Source of the DNA: Mycolicibacterium cosmeticum
Lineage (GTDB): Bacteria > Actinomycetota > Actinomycetes > Mycobacteriales > Mycobacteriaceae
DNA length: 64,000 nucleotides
Direction: 5' to 3'
Assembly (NCBI RefSeq): GCF_000613185.1
Contig: NZ_CCBB010000002.1
Span: 682,001-746,000, forward strand
In this document: positions 1-8,169 of the stretch, piece after piece
Layout: every line of letters begins with the position of its first letter
Position numbering within the stretch: position 1 is the first letter of the stretch
The notes under the pieces: generated by a model
Databases searched by the model: none
The model's input: only the letters and a program-made list of their open reading frames with translations
What the model was told of the DNA's origin: nothing
Translations under genes and position numbers: made by a program

Positions 1-1228
1 AGAAGACCCGTGCCCGGCTGTTCGGCAGCTGATCCAGCAGTGCTCTGGCCTCCGCGGCGAAGGGATGCTCAGCACCGTTGCGTGCGCCGTGCAGCCACCA
101 CACGGTCCGGGTCGGCTGAGTCTGCCGGAGATGATGCAGCATGGAGAGAACCGGTGTCACCCCGACGCCGGCAGACAGCAGCAGGATCGGCTCGGCACCG
201 GCCGTCAGGCAGAAGGAGCCGCGTGGGGCCGCGACGTCGACGACATCACCCACATCGAGATGCTCGTGGACGTAGGTGCTCACCGTGCCGGCGGATTCCC
301 GCTTGACGGCGATGCGGTAACCACTCGTCCCTGGGCCGTTGGACAGCGAGTAATTGCGCACCAGGGGCGCCCGGTCGGGCCCGGCCGGCAGGCGCACGGT
401 GATGGACTGGCCGGCGGCCCATTCCGGTAATGGGGTGCCGTCGGGGTTCACCAACAGCAGCGACCGCACATGCCGGCTCTCGGCATGGGTTGCGGCGACA
501 CGCAACGGCCGGAACCCGGGCCAATCGGGTGCACGCACCGGCACTCCGGTCAACCCACTGTTGCCGAGCACCTCCGTCGTCCCGTCGGCCTGATCGAGCA
601 GGCTCTGCAGGGACTGCTGCCATCCGGGGCTCAACGCCGGGATCCGGAGGGCGCGTCGCAGATCCTCCGGGGAATGGCCCGGCAGGTACAACAACCCATC
701 CATCTCGGCGACGGTGACGCCTTCGGGTCCGTCGGCGATCTTGACGATGTCCTGGCCGGCTTCGATCTCGCCTTCGGTGAGCACCCGGCAATAGAAGCCG
801 GTGCGGCGGTGCGCCACGAGTAGCGCGGCCATTCTCGGCTCACCGATACGCAGCCCCGCGCGATAACACGTCACCCGGGGCTGGGTGACTTCGACGACGG
901 CGTCGCCGATGCGGTAACGATCACCGATGCACACTTCGTCGTCGGCCATGCCGTCGACGGTGAGGTTCTCCCCCAGCATGCCCGGGGCCAGATCGTCGCG
1001 TCCGAACTCGCGTGCCCAATGCCGATACGACGCCAGCTGGTACACCAGAACGGCACGGTTCTCACCACCGTGGCCGGCCGTGTCGCCCTGCCCGTCACCG
1101 TCGATGTTGAGCCGGCGCAACAGGCGCGGACCGGTGACCGGCTCCTTCCACGCCCCGGTGTGCACGGTGCGGCCCTTCCATGGAACGTCTTTGGGCATAC
1201 CGACGTTCACCGATACCAGTGTGGCCAT
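1..1228 (-). CDS. MOSC domain / ferredoxin-reductase-like fusion protein (3' end outside window)
   Basis: The ATG at 1228 opens a frame of 409 codons that runs off the left edge without a stop, so the C terminus is missing. Residues 1-215 are a MOSC/YiiM-type domain, the fold that handles sulfur or molybdenum cofactors, with its conserved cysteine at about residue 121 (VTCYRAG). From about residue 235 a flavin-reductase domain follows, with an R-x-Y-S-L flavin motif (RNYSLS) and an NAD-binding stretch (LLLSAGVGVTPVLSML). Family members of this architecture usually end in a 2Fe-2S ferredoxin domain, which would lie beyond the edge. Likely a cytosolic NAD(P)H-dependent electron-transfer protein; substrate unknown. 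The family is clear, the role is inferred. Confidence 0.85.
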   Translation of the reverse strand, partial: MATLVSVNVGMPKDVPWKGRTVHTGAWKEPVTGPRLLRRLNIDGDGQGDTAGHGGENRAVLVYQLASYRHWAREFGRDDLAPGMLGENLTVDGMADDEVCIGDRYRIGDAVVEVTQPRVTCYRAGLRIGEPRMAALLVAHRRTGFYCRVLTEGEIEAGQDIVKIADGPEGVTVAEMDGLLYLPGHSPEDLRRALRIPALSPGWQQSLQSLLDQADGTTEVLGNSGLTGVPVRAPDWPGFRPLRVAATHAESRHVRSLLLVNPDGTPLPEWAAGQSITVRLPAGPDRAPLVRNYSLSNGPGTSGYRIAVKRESAGTVSTYVHEHLDVGDVVDVAAPRGSFCLTAGAEPILLLSAGVGVTPVLSMLHHLRQTQPTRTVWWLHGARNGAEHPFAAEARALLDQLPNSRARVF

Positions 1229-1270
1229 CAGCACCCTCTCACTTGCACTCCCCGATCGATCGGGCTCCGC

Positions 1271-1906
1271 TCAGTGCGCGCCGGTGAGGCGGCGACGCAG
1301 CTCGGCGTTCTCGGCTTCCAGCGTTTCGATCCGGCCCTGCAGCCCGGCGAGGGCGTGCTCGAGCTCGGCGACACTGAAGCGCGGGGTGATGTGTTGCGGG
1401 CAGTTCCAGTCGTATGCGTCGACGGACACCACGACGGAGCGTTCGACCACCGCGTCGTAGGCCGGATCGGCCAACGAGCGGGCCAACTCGGGGTCGGCCT
1501 CCGCCGAGGCGATGCGCGCGTGGCCGAAGAGCTTCAGACGGGTGCGCCGCGCATAGTCCACGGCGATGACGGCCACCCTGCCGTCACCGCTCAGATTGCC
1601 TGTGCTGATGTACTGCAGGTTGCCCCTGAAATCCGCCCACGCGATCGTGTGCTCATCCAGGATGTGCACGAATCCCTTTGAACCGCCGCGGAATTGCACG
1701 TACGGCCACCCGGTTTGGCTGACCGTGGCCAGGTAGAAGCTGTCCCGCTGCCGCAGGAATTCCTGCTCGTCATCGGTCAGGGGATCCGGCCCGGCGGACG
1801 CGCCGCCGGCGACCGCCTTGCGCCGGTAGAAGGTGTCGCTGCCGTGTTCACTTTGAGCTTGCTGGACGTCGGCGGTGAAAGCGATGGCCGGGTAGTGCTT
1901 GCTCAT
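1271..1906 (-). CDS. pyridoxamine 5'-phosphate oxidase-family flavoprotein
   Basis: The protein has 211 residues from the ATG at 1906, which is preceded by AAGGAG at good spacing; an upstream start at 1936 in the same frame has no such site. The split-barrel PPOx fold is recognisable (DSFYLATVSQTGWPYVQFRGG, then a strand ending in VAVIAVDYARRTRLKLFG). This fold binds FMN, F420 or heme and is typical of small oxidoreductases. The last 30 residues, with heptad-like leucines, look like a coiled coil. The gene lies 42 bases downstream of the MOSC fusion gene's start, on the same strand, and may be cotranscribed into it. The exact substrate cannot be read from sequence. Confidence 0.85.
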   Translation of the reverse strand: MSKHYPAIAFTADVQQAQSEHGSDTFYRRKAVAGGASAGPDPLTDDEQEFLRQRDSFYLATVSQTGWPYVQFRGGSKGFVHILDEHTIAWADFRGNLQYISTGNLSGDGRVAVIAVDYARRTRLKLFGHARIASAEADPELARSLADPAYDAVVERSVVVSVDAYDWNCPQHITPRFSVAELEHALAGLQGRIETLEAENAELRRRLTGAH

Positions 1907-1948
1907 GACCCACTCCTTGGCGTGGCTGCAGGTCACTCACCTTACGGG

Positions 1949-2815
1949 TCACAACCTTCCCATGAAGTCGCGAATGTAGCCGCTGATTTCCTCGCCATGC
2001 GTCTCCAGGGCGAAATGGCCCGCATCGAGCAGGTGGAACTCACCGTTGGGCAGGTCACGCTTGAAGGCCTCGGCGCCCGCGGCACCGAAGATCTCGTCGT
2101 TCCTTCCCCACGTCACCAGCAGCGGCGGCTGATGGGTGCGGAAGTACTCCTGAAACTTGGGGTAGCCGTCCAGGTTGAACTGGTAGTCCCAGAACAACTG
2201 GAGTTGGATGGCATCGTTGCCCTTGCGGTCCAATCCGGCCTGGTCGAGCAGCCACGTCTCGGGGGCGATGCGGTCCAAGCGGTCGGCGGGCACACCGTGG
2301 GCGTACTGCCAGTGGGTCTTCTCGGCGGTGAAGTAGTCACGGACGGCGTCTTCGTTGGCGGCCCGGTCCTTGGCGTGGGCGAACAAGATGTCCCAGAACG
2401 GGGTGAAGCCCTCCATGTAGGCATTGCCGCTCTGGGTGATGATGGCGGTGATTCGCTCGGGGCGGGTGCTGGCGATCCGCAACCCGATCGGTGCACCGTA
2501 GTCGTGGATGTAGAGCGCGAAGTTGTCCAGGCCCAGGTGCGTGATGAGCTTCTCGGTGATCTCGGTCAATCGATCGAAGCTGTAGGTGAATTGGTTGACC
2601 GACGGCATCGCGGACCGCCCGAACCCGATGTGGTCGGGTGCGACCAGGTGGAAGCTGTCCGAGAGTGAGGTGATCAAGTTCCGGAACATGTGCGAGCTCG
2701 ACGGAAACCCGTGCAGCAGAAGTAGTGTGGGCTTGGACCTGTCGCCGGCTTCACGGTAGAAGACGTCGAGCCCGTCGATCTTTGCGGTGTGGTAGCGCGT
2801 GCCGAAGACGGACAT
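1949..2815 (-). CDS. alpha/beta hydrolase, haloalkane dehalogenase / epoxide hydrolase type
   Basis: A 288-residue cytosolic hydrolase. The chosen start (2815) follows AGAAAGG; an in-frame upstream ATG at 2863 is less likely. HGFP at 35-38 provides the oxyanion hole. HDYG places an aspartate nucleophile at residue 105, the acid is probably D240 (WGRND) and the base H267 (DAGHFALETH). An Asp rather than Ser nucleophile is the mark of epoxide hydrolases and haloalkane dehalogenases. A similar protein is encoded at 21126-22028. The gene is divergent from the malonate decarboxylase operon, with a 250-base region between it and the mdc leader ORF. Dehalogenase versus epoxide hydrolase activity is not decided. 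Confidence 0.85.
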   Translation of the reverse strand: MSVFGTRYHTAKIDGLDVFYREAGDRSKPTLLLLHGFPSSSHMFRNLITSLSDSFHLVAPDHIGFGRSAMPSVNQFTYSFDRLTEITEKLITHLGLDNFALYIHDYGAPIGLRIASTRPERITAIITQSGNAYMEGFTPFWDILFAHAKDRAANEDAVRDYFTAEKTHWQYAHGVPADRLDRIAPETWLLDQAGLDRKGNDAIQLQLFWDYQFNLDGYPKFQEYFRTHQPPLLVTWGRNDEIFGAAGAEAFKRDLPNGEFHLLDAGHFALETHGEEISGYIRDFMGRL

Positions 2816-2902
2816 CGTGGCCTTTCTGTCGTTGCATGACGGTGACTCGCGTCCACCTTGCATGGCGGGTGCTTCTCGAAAAAGGGGTGATTTCCGAACT
2901 CA

Positions 2903-2933
2903 GTGATCGCCGATCGCGATGAATCGATCGATG
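2903..2933. promoter_or_regulatory. candidate operator with repeated CGATCG in the hydrolase/mdc divergent region
   Basis: Two CGATCG hexamers (2911-2916 and 2925-2930) are separated by 8 bases, with further GATCG/CGATG words on both sides. The 2816-3064 region holds no gene and is the only space available for promoters of both divergent units. The spacing of about 14 bases is plausible for a dimeric regulator, but no regulator gene is adjacent, so this is inference. Confidence 0.25.
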
Positions 2934-3064
2934 TCGCCATCCATCAGTGGCTACTCGCCGGGCTCCGGTGGGTGGGAGGTCAGCCCCTGCCGGCGAAGGA
3001 CGACCACGCCACGAATTCGCCGTATCGGCCTGAACCGACTCGACACCTGGGAAGGTAGATCTAC

Positions 3065-3106
3065 ATGACCATCGTGAACCCGATAGCTTCGGTGCGCGCA
3101 CCGTGA
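3065..3106 (+). CDS. 13-residue leader ORF overlapping mdcA start
   Basis: The ATG at 3065 is preceded by GGGAAGG at about 9 bases and opens a 13-codon frame (MTIVNPIASVRAP). Its TGA at 3104-3106 overlaps the GTG start of mdcA at 3103 as GTGA. mdcA itself has no convincing ribosome binding site, so its translation probably depends on termination of this leader. The peptide resembles no known attenuator (no run of one amino acid). What is seen is the ORF, the binding site and the overlap; the coupling role is inferred. Confidence 0.5.
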   Translation: MTIVNPIASVRAP

Positions 3107-4761
3107 CGGGCGGACCGACGAACGCCGGGTGGGACGTGCGCCGCCGAGCCAAGTTCGAGCGGGTGCGTGCCGGTAGCGCCAACGCCGACGGCAAGGTGAT
3201 CCGGCCCGCCGAACTCAAGGATGCGCTGCACGCGGTGATCCGGCCCGGGGACCGCGTCGCGCTGGAGGGCGACAATCAGAAGCAGGCCGACTTCCTGTCG
3301 CGGACCCTGGCCGACTGCGATCCGGCTCGCCTCCACGATCTGCACATGCTCATCTCATCGGTGTCGCGGCCCGAACACCTGGACCTGTTCGAGCGCGGTA
3401 TCGCCACCACGCTCGACCTCGCCTACGCCGGCCCGCAGAGCGTGCGCATCGCGCAGATGGTCGAGGACGGATCGGTGCGCATCGGCGCCATCCACACCTA
3501 TGTCGAGTTGTACGCCCGGATGTTCACCGACCTGGCCCCCGACGTCGTCCTGCTGTGTGCGACCCGCGCGGACCGCGACGGGAACCTGTACACCGGTCCC
3601 AACACCGAGGACACGCCGACCATCGCCGAGGCCGCTGCGTTCCACGACGGCATCGTGATCGTGCAGGCCGACGAGGTCGTCGACCGCGTGGAAGACCTGC
3701 CCCGCGTCGACATCCCCGGCGACTGGGTCGATTTCGTCGTCGCCGCCGACCGGCCGTTCGCCCTCGAACCGCTGTTCACCCGTGACCCCCGCCAGATCGG
3801 CGAGGTTGAGATCCTCAAGGCGATGATCGCCATCCGCGGCGTCTACGAACGCCACCGCGTCGTCTCCCTGAACCACGGCGTGGGTTTCGACACCGCCGCG
3901 ATCGAACTGCTGCTACCCACCTATGCCGAAAGCCTCGGTCTCAAAGGGGTGATCGCCCGGCACTGGATCCTCAACCCGCATCCGACGCTGATCCCGGCGA
4001 TCGAATCCGGTTGGGTGGCATCGATTCACAGTTTCGGCGGCGAAGCGGGCATGGAGCGTTACACCGCGGCGCGACCCGACGTGTTCTTCACCGGGCGCGA
4101 CGGCTCCCTTCGCTCCAACCGGGTGCTGGCACAGCTGGCCGGTCAGTACGCGATCGACATGTTCATCGGGTCGTCGTTGCAGATCGACAGGGACGCCAAC
4201 TCCTCCACCGTCACCGACGGCCGGCTGTCCGGTTTCGGCGGCGCTCCCAACATGGGCCACGATCCGCGCGGCCGCCGGCACGCCTCGGCGGCTTGGCTGC
4301 AGCTGGCGCACGGCACGGGCGCCGACCGGCGGGGCCGCAAACTGGTGGTGCAGATGGCCCAAACCTTCCGCAGTGCCGGTGTGCCCACCTTCGTCGAGAC
4401 CCTCGACGCCGTCGAGGTCGGCCAGCAGGCCGGTATGCCGTTGCCGCCGGTGATGATCTACGGCGACGACGTGTCGCACGTGGTGACCGAGGAGGGCGTG
4501 GCCTATCTCTACAAGGCGCATTCGCTGGCCGACCGGCGGGCAGCGCTGGCTGCCATCGCCGGGGTCACGCCGGTCGGCCGGAAGGCCGACACCGCCCGGA
4601 CCGAGTCGCTGCGCCGCGACGGCCTGGTGGCCTTCCCCGAAGACCTCGGTGTCGAAACTCGGCTCGCAACCCGCTCGTTGCTCGCCGCCCGCAGCATCGA
4701 CGACCTCGTCGCGTGGTCGGGCGGTCTCTACGATCCACCGGCGAAGTTCAGGGACTGGTGA
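3103..4761 (+). CDS. mdcA: malonate decarboxylase alpha subunit (acetyl-ACP:malonate ACP transferase)
   Basis: A 552-residue protein, the usual MdcA length (about 550). It exchanges acetyl for malonyl on the acyl carrier subunit, using the CoA-transferase fold. Recognisable MdcA stretches are GDNQKQADFLSR near the N terminus, the DRDGNLYTGPNTEDTP region, LNHGVGF and the FGGAPNMGHDPRGRRHA block. The start is GTG 3103, overlapping the leader ORF. mdcB begins 3 bases after the stop. It is the first structural gene of six that overlap or nearly touch, so the subunits are very likely made from one mRNA. Cytosolic. No frameshift or missing block is seen. Confidence 0.96.
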   Translation: MTGGPTNAGWDVRRRAKFERVRAGSANADGKVIRPAELKDALHAVIRPGDRVALEGDNQKQADFLSRTLADCDPARLHDLHMLISSVSRPEHLDLFERGIATTLDLAYAGPQSVRIAQMVEDGSVRIGAIHTYVELYARMFTDLAPDVVLLCATRADRDGNLYTGPNTEDTPTIAEAAAFHDGIVIVQADEVVDRVEDLPRVDIPGDWVDFVVAADRPFALEPLFTRDPRQIGEVEILKAMIAIRGVYERHRVVSLNHGVGFDTAAIELLLPTYAESLGLKGVIARHWILNPHPTLIPAIESGWVASIHSFGGEAGMERYTAARPDVFFTGRDGSLRSNRVLAQLAGQYAIDMFIGSSLQIDRDANSSTVTDGRLSGFGGAPNMGHDPRGRRHASAAWLQLAHGTGADRRGRKLVVQMAQTFRSAGVPTFVETLDAVEVGQQAGMPLPPVMIYGDDVSHVVTEEGVAYLYKAHSLADRRAALAAIAGVTPVGRKADTARTESLRRDGLVAFPEDLGVETRLATRSLLAARSIDDLVAWSGGLYDPPAKFRDW

Positions 4762-4764
4762 CAT

Positions 4765-5592
4765 ATGCGCGCATCCACGCTGACCGGCGCCCCGCAGATG
4801 ATCGCCGACCTCGCGGTCAGGGCCCTGCACGACGAAGCCGACCTGACGCCGAAACCCGGCTTGGTCGACGGCCGCGGCCCGGGAGCGCACGCGGACATGA
4901 GCCGCGACATGCTGCATGCATCCGCCGACGCGCTGCGCGATGCACTGGCTGAATGTGCCTGCGCTGCTACCGAATCACCGGTAGGACCGGAGCTGCGGGC
5001 CCGCCTCGGGGTGATCGGACGGGCCGGCGAACGGGCCATGCTGGTGGCCACCGGAGGGGTGAATACCCACCGGGGTGCGCTGTGGGCGCTCGGCCTGCTC
5101 AGTGCGGCCGCCGCCGCCACCGACCCGGCCACCGGCGCTGTCGTCGACGTCGCCGCACGGTTGGCCCGGATTCCCGACCCGGCCGCCGATGGGACTTCGC
5201 TGTCGCACGGCGCGCGGGTGCGTTTCCGGTACGGTGCGGCCGGCGCCGCGGGTGAGGCACGGCGCGGGTTCCCGCACGTGACCCGATACGCACTGCCCGC
5301 GGTACGTGACGGCCGCCCGCTGGACGGATTGCTGGCCGTCATCGCCCACCTCGATGACACCTGCCTGCTGCACCGGGGCGGCCCGGCCGGGCTGGCCGCC
5401 GTCCAGCACGGTGCGCGCCGCACGCTTCGGGCGGGCGGGATGCGCACCCACCAAGGACGCCAACGCTTCGACGAACTCGACGCGTTGTGCGCCGACCGAC
5501 GGCTGTCGCCCGGCGGGGCCGGTGACCTCCTGGCCGCCGCGATGTTCCTCGACGGGCTCGAACGCAGGAGGAGTGCGAAATGCAGACCCTGA
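4765..5592 (+). CDS. mdcB: triphosphoribosyl-dephospho-CoA synthase
   Basis: A 275-residue member of the MdcB/CitG family. It makes 2'-(5''-triphosphoribosyl)-3'-dephospho-CoA, precursor of the prosthetic group of MdcC, from dephospho-CoA and ATP. The family signature is visible: TPKPGLVDGRGPGAH near residue 28, GGVNTHRGALW near 94, and a C-terminal GGAGDLLAAAMFL. The C-terminal codons overlap the start of mdcC by 13 bases, so the two are translationally coupled. A complete set of cofactor genes (mdcB, mdcG) in the operon indicates that the decarboxylase is the biotin-independent type. Confidence 0.95.
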   Translation: MRASTLTGAPQMIADLAVRALHDEADLTPKPGLVDGRGPGAHADMSRDMLHASADALRDALAECACAATESPVGPELRARLGVIGRAGERAMLVATGGVNTHRGALWALGLLSAAAAATDPATGAVVDVAARLARIPDPAADGTSLSHGARVRFRYGAAGAAGEARRGFPHVTRYALPAVRDGRPLDGLLAVIAHLDDTCLLHRGGPAGLAAVQHGARRTLRAGGMRTHQGRQRFDELDALCADRRLSPGGAGDLLAAAMFLDGLERRRSAKCRP

Positions 5593-5891
5593 CTTATCAC
5601 TTTCCCGCCGATCGCGTCGCCCGCCGGGCCGTACACATCGGTGTCGTGGCATCCGGGGACCTCGAAATCCTGCTCGAACTGCCGGCCGACGGCGGCCCGC
5701 ACGAGGCAGCCGTGCGGGTACGTACCAGCGTCGACGGCTTCGACACGGTATGGACCGAGGTGCTCGACCGCTTCTTCGGTCACACCCCGCTGGCGGGCCG
5801 CTGGGAGCTCAACGACTTCGGCGCGACTCCCGCCGTGGTCACCCTGCGCCTGCGTCAGGCAGCCGAGGCCGCCGAAGGAGACCGCACATGA
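5580..5891 (+). CDS. mdcC: malonate decarboxylase acyl carrier protein (delta subunit)
   Basis: A 103-residue protein, the size of MdcC. It carries the phosphoribosyl-dephospho-CoA arm to which the acetyl and malonyl groups are bound. The stretch VVASGDLEILLE (about residues 22-33) is the family hallmark and contains the serine used for cofactor attachment. The ATG at 5580 lies inside the end of mdcB and has a very strong AGGAGGAG site about 7 bases upstream, fitting high expression of a carrier protein. Its TGA overlaps the ATG of the next gene as ATGA. Confidence 0.94.
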   Translation: MQTLTYHFPADRVARRAVHIGVVASGDLEILLELPADGGPHEAAVRVRTSVDGFDTVWTEVLDRFFGHTPLAGRWELNDFGATPAVVTLRLRQAAEAAEGDRT

Positions 5892-7555
5892 CCGACACCG
5901 CCGACGACCTCAGCGCCGGTCTGACCTGGCAGCAACTGCTCGGCAGACACAGTTTCATCGAACTCGACGCGCACGCCCGGGCTGTGGCACTGGCCGATCG
6001 CGGGGAACTCGACGTACTCTGCGGACCGTTCGACCGCATCGAATCCCCCTGGCTCCCAGCACAGGGCATCACCCCGCAGTCCGACGACGGAGTCGTCATC
6101 GCCCGTGCCACGATCGGCGGACATCGCGTCGTCATCGCGGCCATCGAACAGGGTTTCCAGGGCGGCACCACCGGTGAGGTGTCCGGCGCCAAGATCGCCC
6201 AGGCGCTGCTGCACGCCGCGGCCGACTGCCGGGCGGGCCGCCCGACCGCGGCGGTGATCCTGTTCGAAACCGGCGGGGTGCGGCTCCAGGAGGCCAACCT
6301 CGGCCTCAACGCCGTCGCCGAGATCTGTTCGGCACTACTGGATCTGCGCGAGCTTTCCCCCATCGTCGGCGTGGTCGCGGGAACTGTCGGATCCTTCGGC
6401 GGGATGAGCATCGCCGCGGGTCTGTGCACCCGGCTCATCGTCACCCCGCAGGCCCGCATCGGTCTCAACGGCCCCGCCGTCATCGAGCAGGAAGCCGGTG
6501 TCGACGAATTCGATTCCGGCGATCACGCCCTGATCTGGGCCGTCACCGGTGGCCGGCACCGGCGCGCCGAAGGGTTGGCCGACGACTTGGTCCCCGACGA
6601 CGCCGAACGGATCCGAGCCGCCGTCGCCGCGGCGCTGGACCGCGGGGTCCCGGTGGCCGGCCGACACCGCAGCGAACGCCTCGATGACCTCGCCGGCCGC
6701 ATCGCTGCGATACGGCCGACCGCTCCCCCGCCGGCGGCGCACCCCGGCCCACCGTCACGCGGGGTGACCTGGTTGCGCGCGCTGGCCGACGGTCACCCCG
6801 TCGAGGCGGTCATCCCGTCGGTGCTGCGGGCGATCACTCCGACCGGGTGGTATCTGGCAGTGGTGCCGGATCCGGCGAATCCGTTTCACCGCGCCCGGCG
6901 GGGAGAGGTGGGGCTCTCCGAATCACTCGCCCTGGCCTCGTCCGTCCGGGCCTGCATCGAGGCCGACCGTGATGCCGAGGACAAACGCCCGATCGTCGCG
7001 GTGGTGGACCTGCCGAGTCAGGCCTATGGCCGACTGGAGGAGATCTGTGGACTGCATCAGGTGATGGCTGCCGCCGTGGACGCCTATCACCGCGCCCGCG
7101 TCGCCGGGCATCCCGTCATCGCCCTCGTGGTCGGTTCGGCGTTGTCCGGCGGTTTCCTCACCCACGGTTTGCAAGCCGGGCACATTCTGGCGCTGGATGA
7201 TCCGGCCGTCGAGATTCACGCCATGCACCGACCGGCCGCGGCCAGGATCACCCTGCGCACGGTCGATGAACTCGATGAGCTTGCCAAGACCGTCGTTCCG
7301 CTCAGTTACCGCGTCGCGGACTGGGCGACACTGGGGTATTGCGACGGACTGCTCACCGTTGGCTCCGCCGATCACCCCAGCCACGATGACATCACCGTCG
7401 TCGGCACGGCGATCGAGACCGCGATAGCCAGGGCCCGCACCGGCCCGCGTGACCTGTCCAACCGGTTGACCTCCTCCGGCGCTGCCAACACCCGCCGCGC
7501 CTCGCTCGCCGTACGCGACACACTGCGCCGTCAGTGGAACAGCGAGCCGGCATGA
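5888..7555 (+). CDS. mdcDE: fused malonate decarboxylase beta-gamma subunit (MdcD-MdcE)
   Basis: One 555-residue frame with a GAAGGAG site before the ATG at 5888. Residues 1 to about 275 are MdcD, the carboxyltransferase-fold subunit that decarboxylates malonyl-S-ACP (GQGGTTGEVSGAK-like block at 91-103, then the GTVGSFGGMSIAAG loop near 165-178). A proline-rich linker follows (about 277-292). Residues 293-555 are MdcE, with GSALSGGFLTHGLQA near 416-430 and IHAMHRPAAARIT near 443-455. In the well-studied Klebsiella and Acinetobacter operons these are separate genes, so the fusion is notable. No internal stop or frameshift occurs at the junction. mdcG starts inside the stop codon. Confidence 0.95.
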   Translation: MTDTADDLSAGLTWQQLLGRHSFIELDAHARAVALADRGELDVLCGPFDRIESPWLPAQGITPQSDDGVVIARATIGGHRVVIAAIEQGFQGGTTGEVSGAKIAQALLHAAADCRAGRPTAAVILFETGGVRLQEANLGLNAVAEICSALLDLRELSPIVGVVAGTVGSFGGMSIAAGLCTRLIVTPQARIGLNGPAVIEQEAGVDEFDSGDHALIWAVTGGRHRRAEGLADDLVPDDAERIRAAVAAALDRGVPVAGRHRSERLDDLAGRIAAIRPTAPPPAAHPGPPSRGVTWLRALADGHPVEAVIPSVLRAITPTGWYLAVVPDPANPFHRARRGEVGLSESLALASSVRACIEADRDAEDKRPIVAVVDLPSQAYGRLEEICGLHQVMAAAVDAYHRARVAGHPVIALVVGSALSGGFLTHGLQAGHILALDDPAVEIHAMHRPAAARITLRTVDELDELAKTVVPLSYRVADWATLGYCDGLLTVGSADHPSHDDITVVGTAIETAIARARTGPRDLSNRLTSSGAANTRRASLAVRDTLRRQWNSEPA

Positions 7556-8169
7556 GCGCGCCCCGGCCCCACGATCTGTTGCGTCTGACCGATCCCGGCA
7601 CCGCGCTACCTCCCGACACGCCACCGTGGGCGCTCGACGCCGTCCTGCGCACACCGTGGGTGGTGGTGCGACGCGCGGTGCACGGAGACTCCTTGTTGCC
7701 CATCGGGATTCGCGGTGCGGACCGCTCCCGACGGCACGCCGGCTGGATTCCGGCGGCCGCCGTGCAGCGGACCACGCCGCCCGAAGAGCTCGCATCACTG
7801 ACCGCACCGGAACGCGCGGTGCCTGCGCTGCAGGCATTCACGTGGCTTGCACAGCGGATGGCAGCGTTGCGGCTGCAGTGGGGACCCACCGGCAGTGTCG
7901 GCTTCGAATTGGCCACCGGTGCACGCACCGCGCGCCCCACCAGTGACCTCGACATCGTCATCCGGGCCGATCTCAGGCATGCGGACCTGCTGCACCGGCT
8001 CCGGAACCTGCACACCGAACTCGGCGCGGCACCCGCACGGGTGGACTGCCAGCTCGATACCGCCGCCGGCGCCGTCACGCTGGCCGAACTGATGACCGCA
8101 CGAGGCGAAGTCCTGGTGCGGACGCCGCAGGGTCCCCGGCTGGCGACCGTGGCCGAAATCCTCGGATGA
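7552..8169 (+). CDS. mdcG: malonate decarboxylase holo-ACP synthase (phosphoribosyl-dephospho-CoA transferase)
   Basis: A 205-residue nucleotidyltransferase-fold protein. It transfers the phosphoribosyl-dephospho-CoA group made by MdcB onto the serine of MdcC. The start is taken as ATG 7552, overlapping the mdcDE stop as ATGA. An in-frame start at 7534 would lie deeper in mdcDE and is less likely. The GSVGFELATG motif followed by TSDLDIVI is the glycine-serine and paired-acid signature of nucleotidyltransferases. Length and position between mdcE and mdcH match MdcG. The stop overlaps mdcH as ATGA. Confidence 0.92.
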   Translation: MSAPRPHDLLRLTDPGTALPPDTPPWALDAVLRTPWVVVRRAVHGDSLLPIGIRGADRSRRHAGWIPAAAVQRTTPPEELASLTAPERAVPALQAFTWLAQRMAALRLQWGPTGSVGFELATGARTARPTSDLDIVIRADLRHADLLHRLRNLHTELGAAPARVDCQLDTAAGAVTLAELMTARGEVLVRTPQGPRLATVAEILG

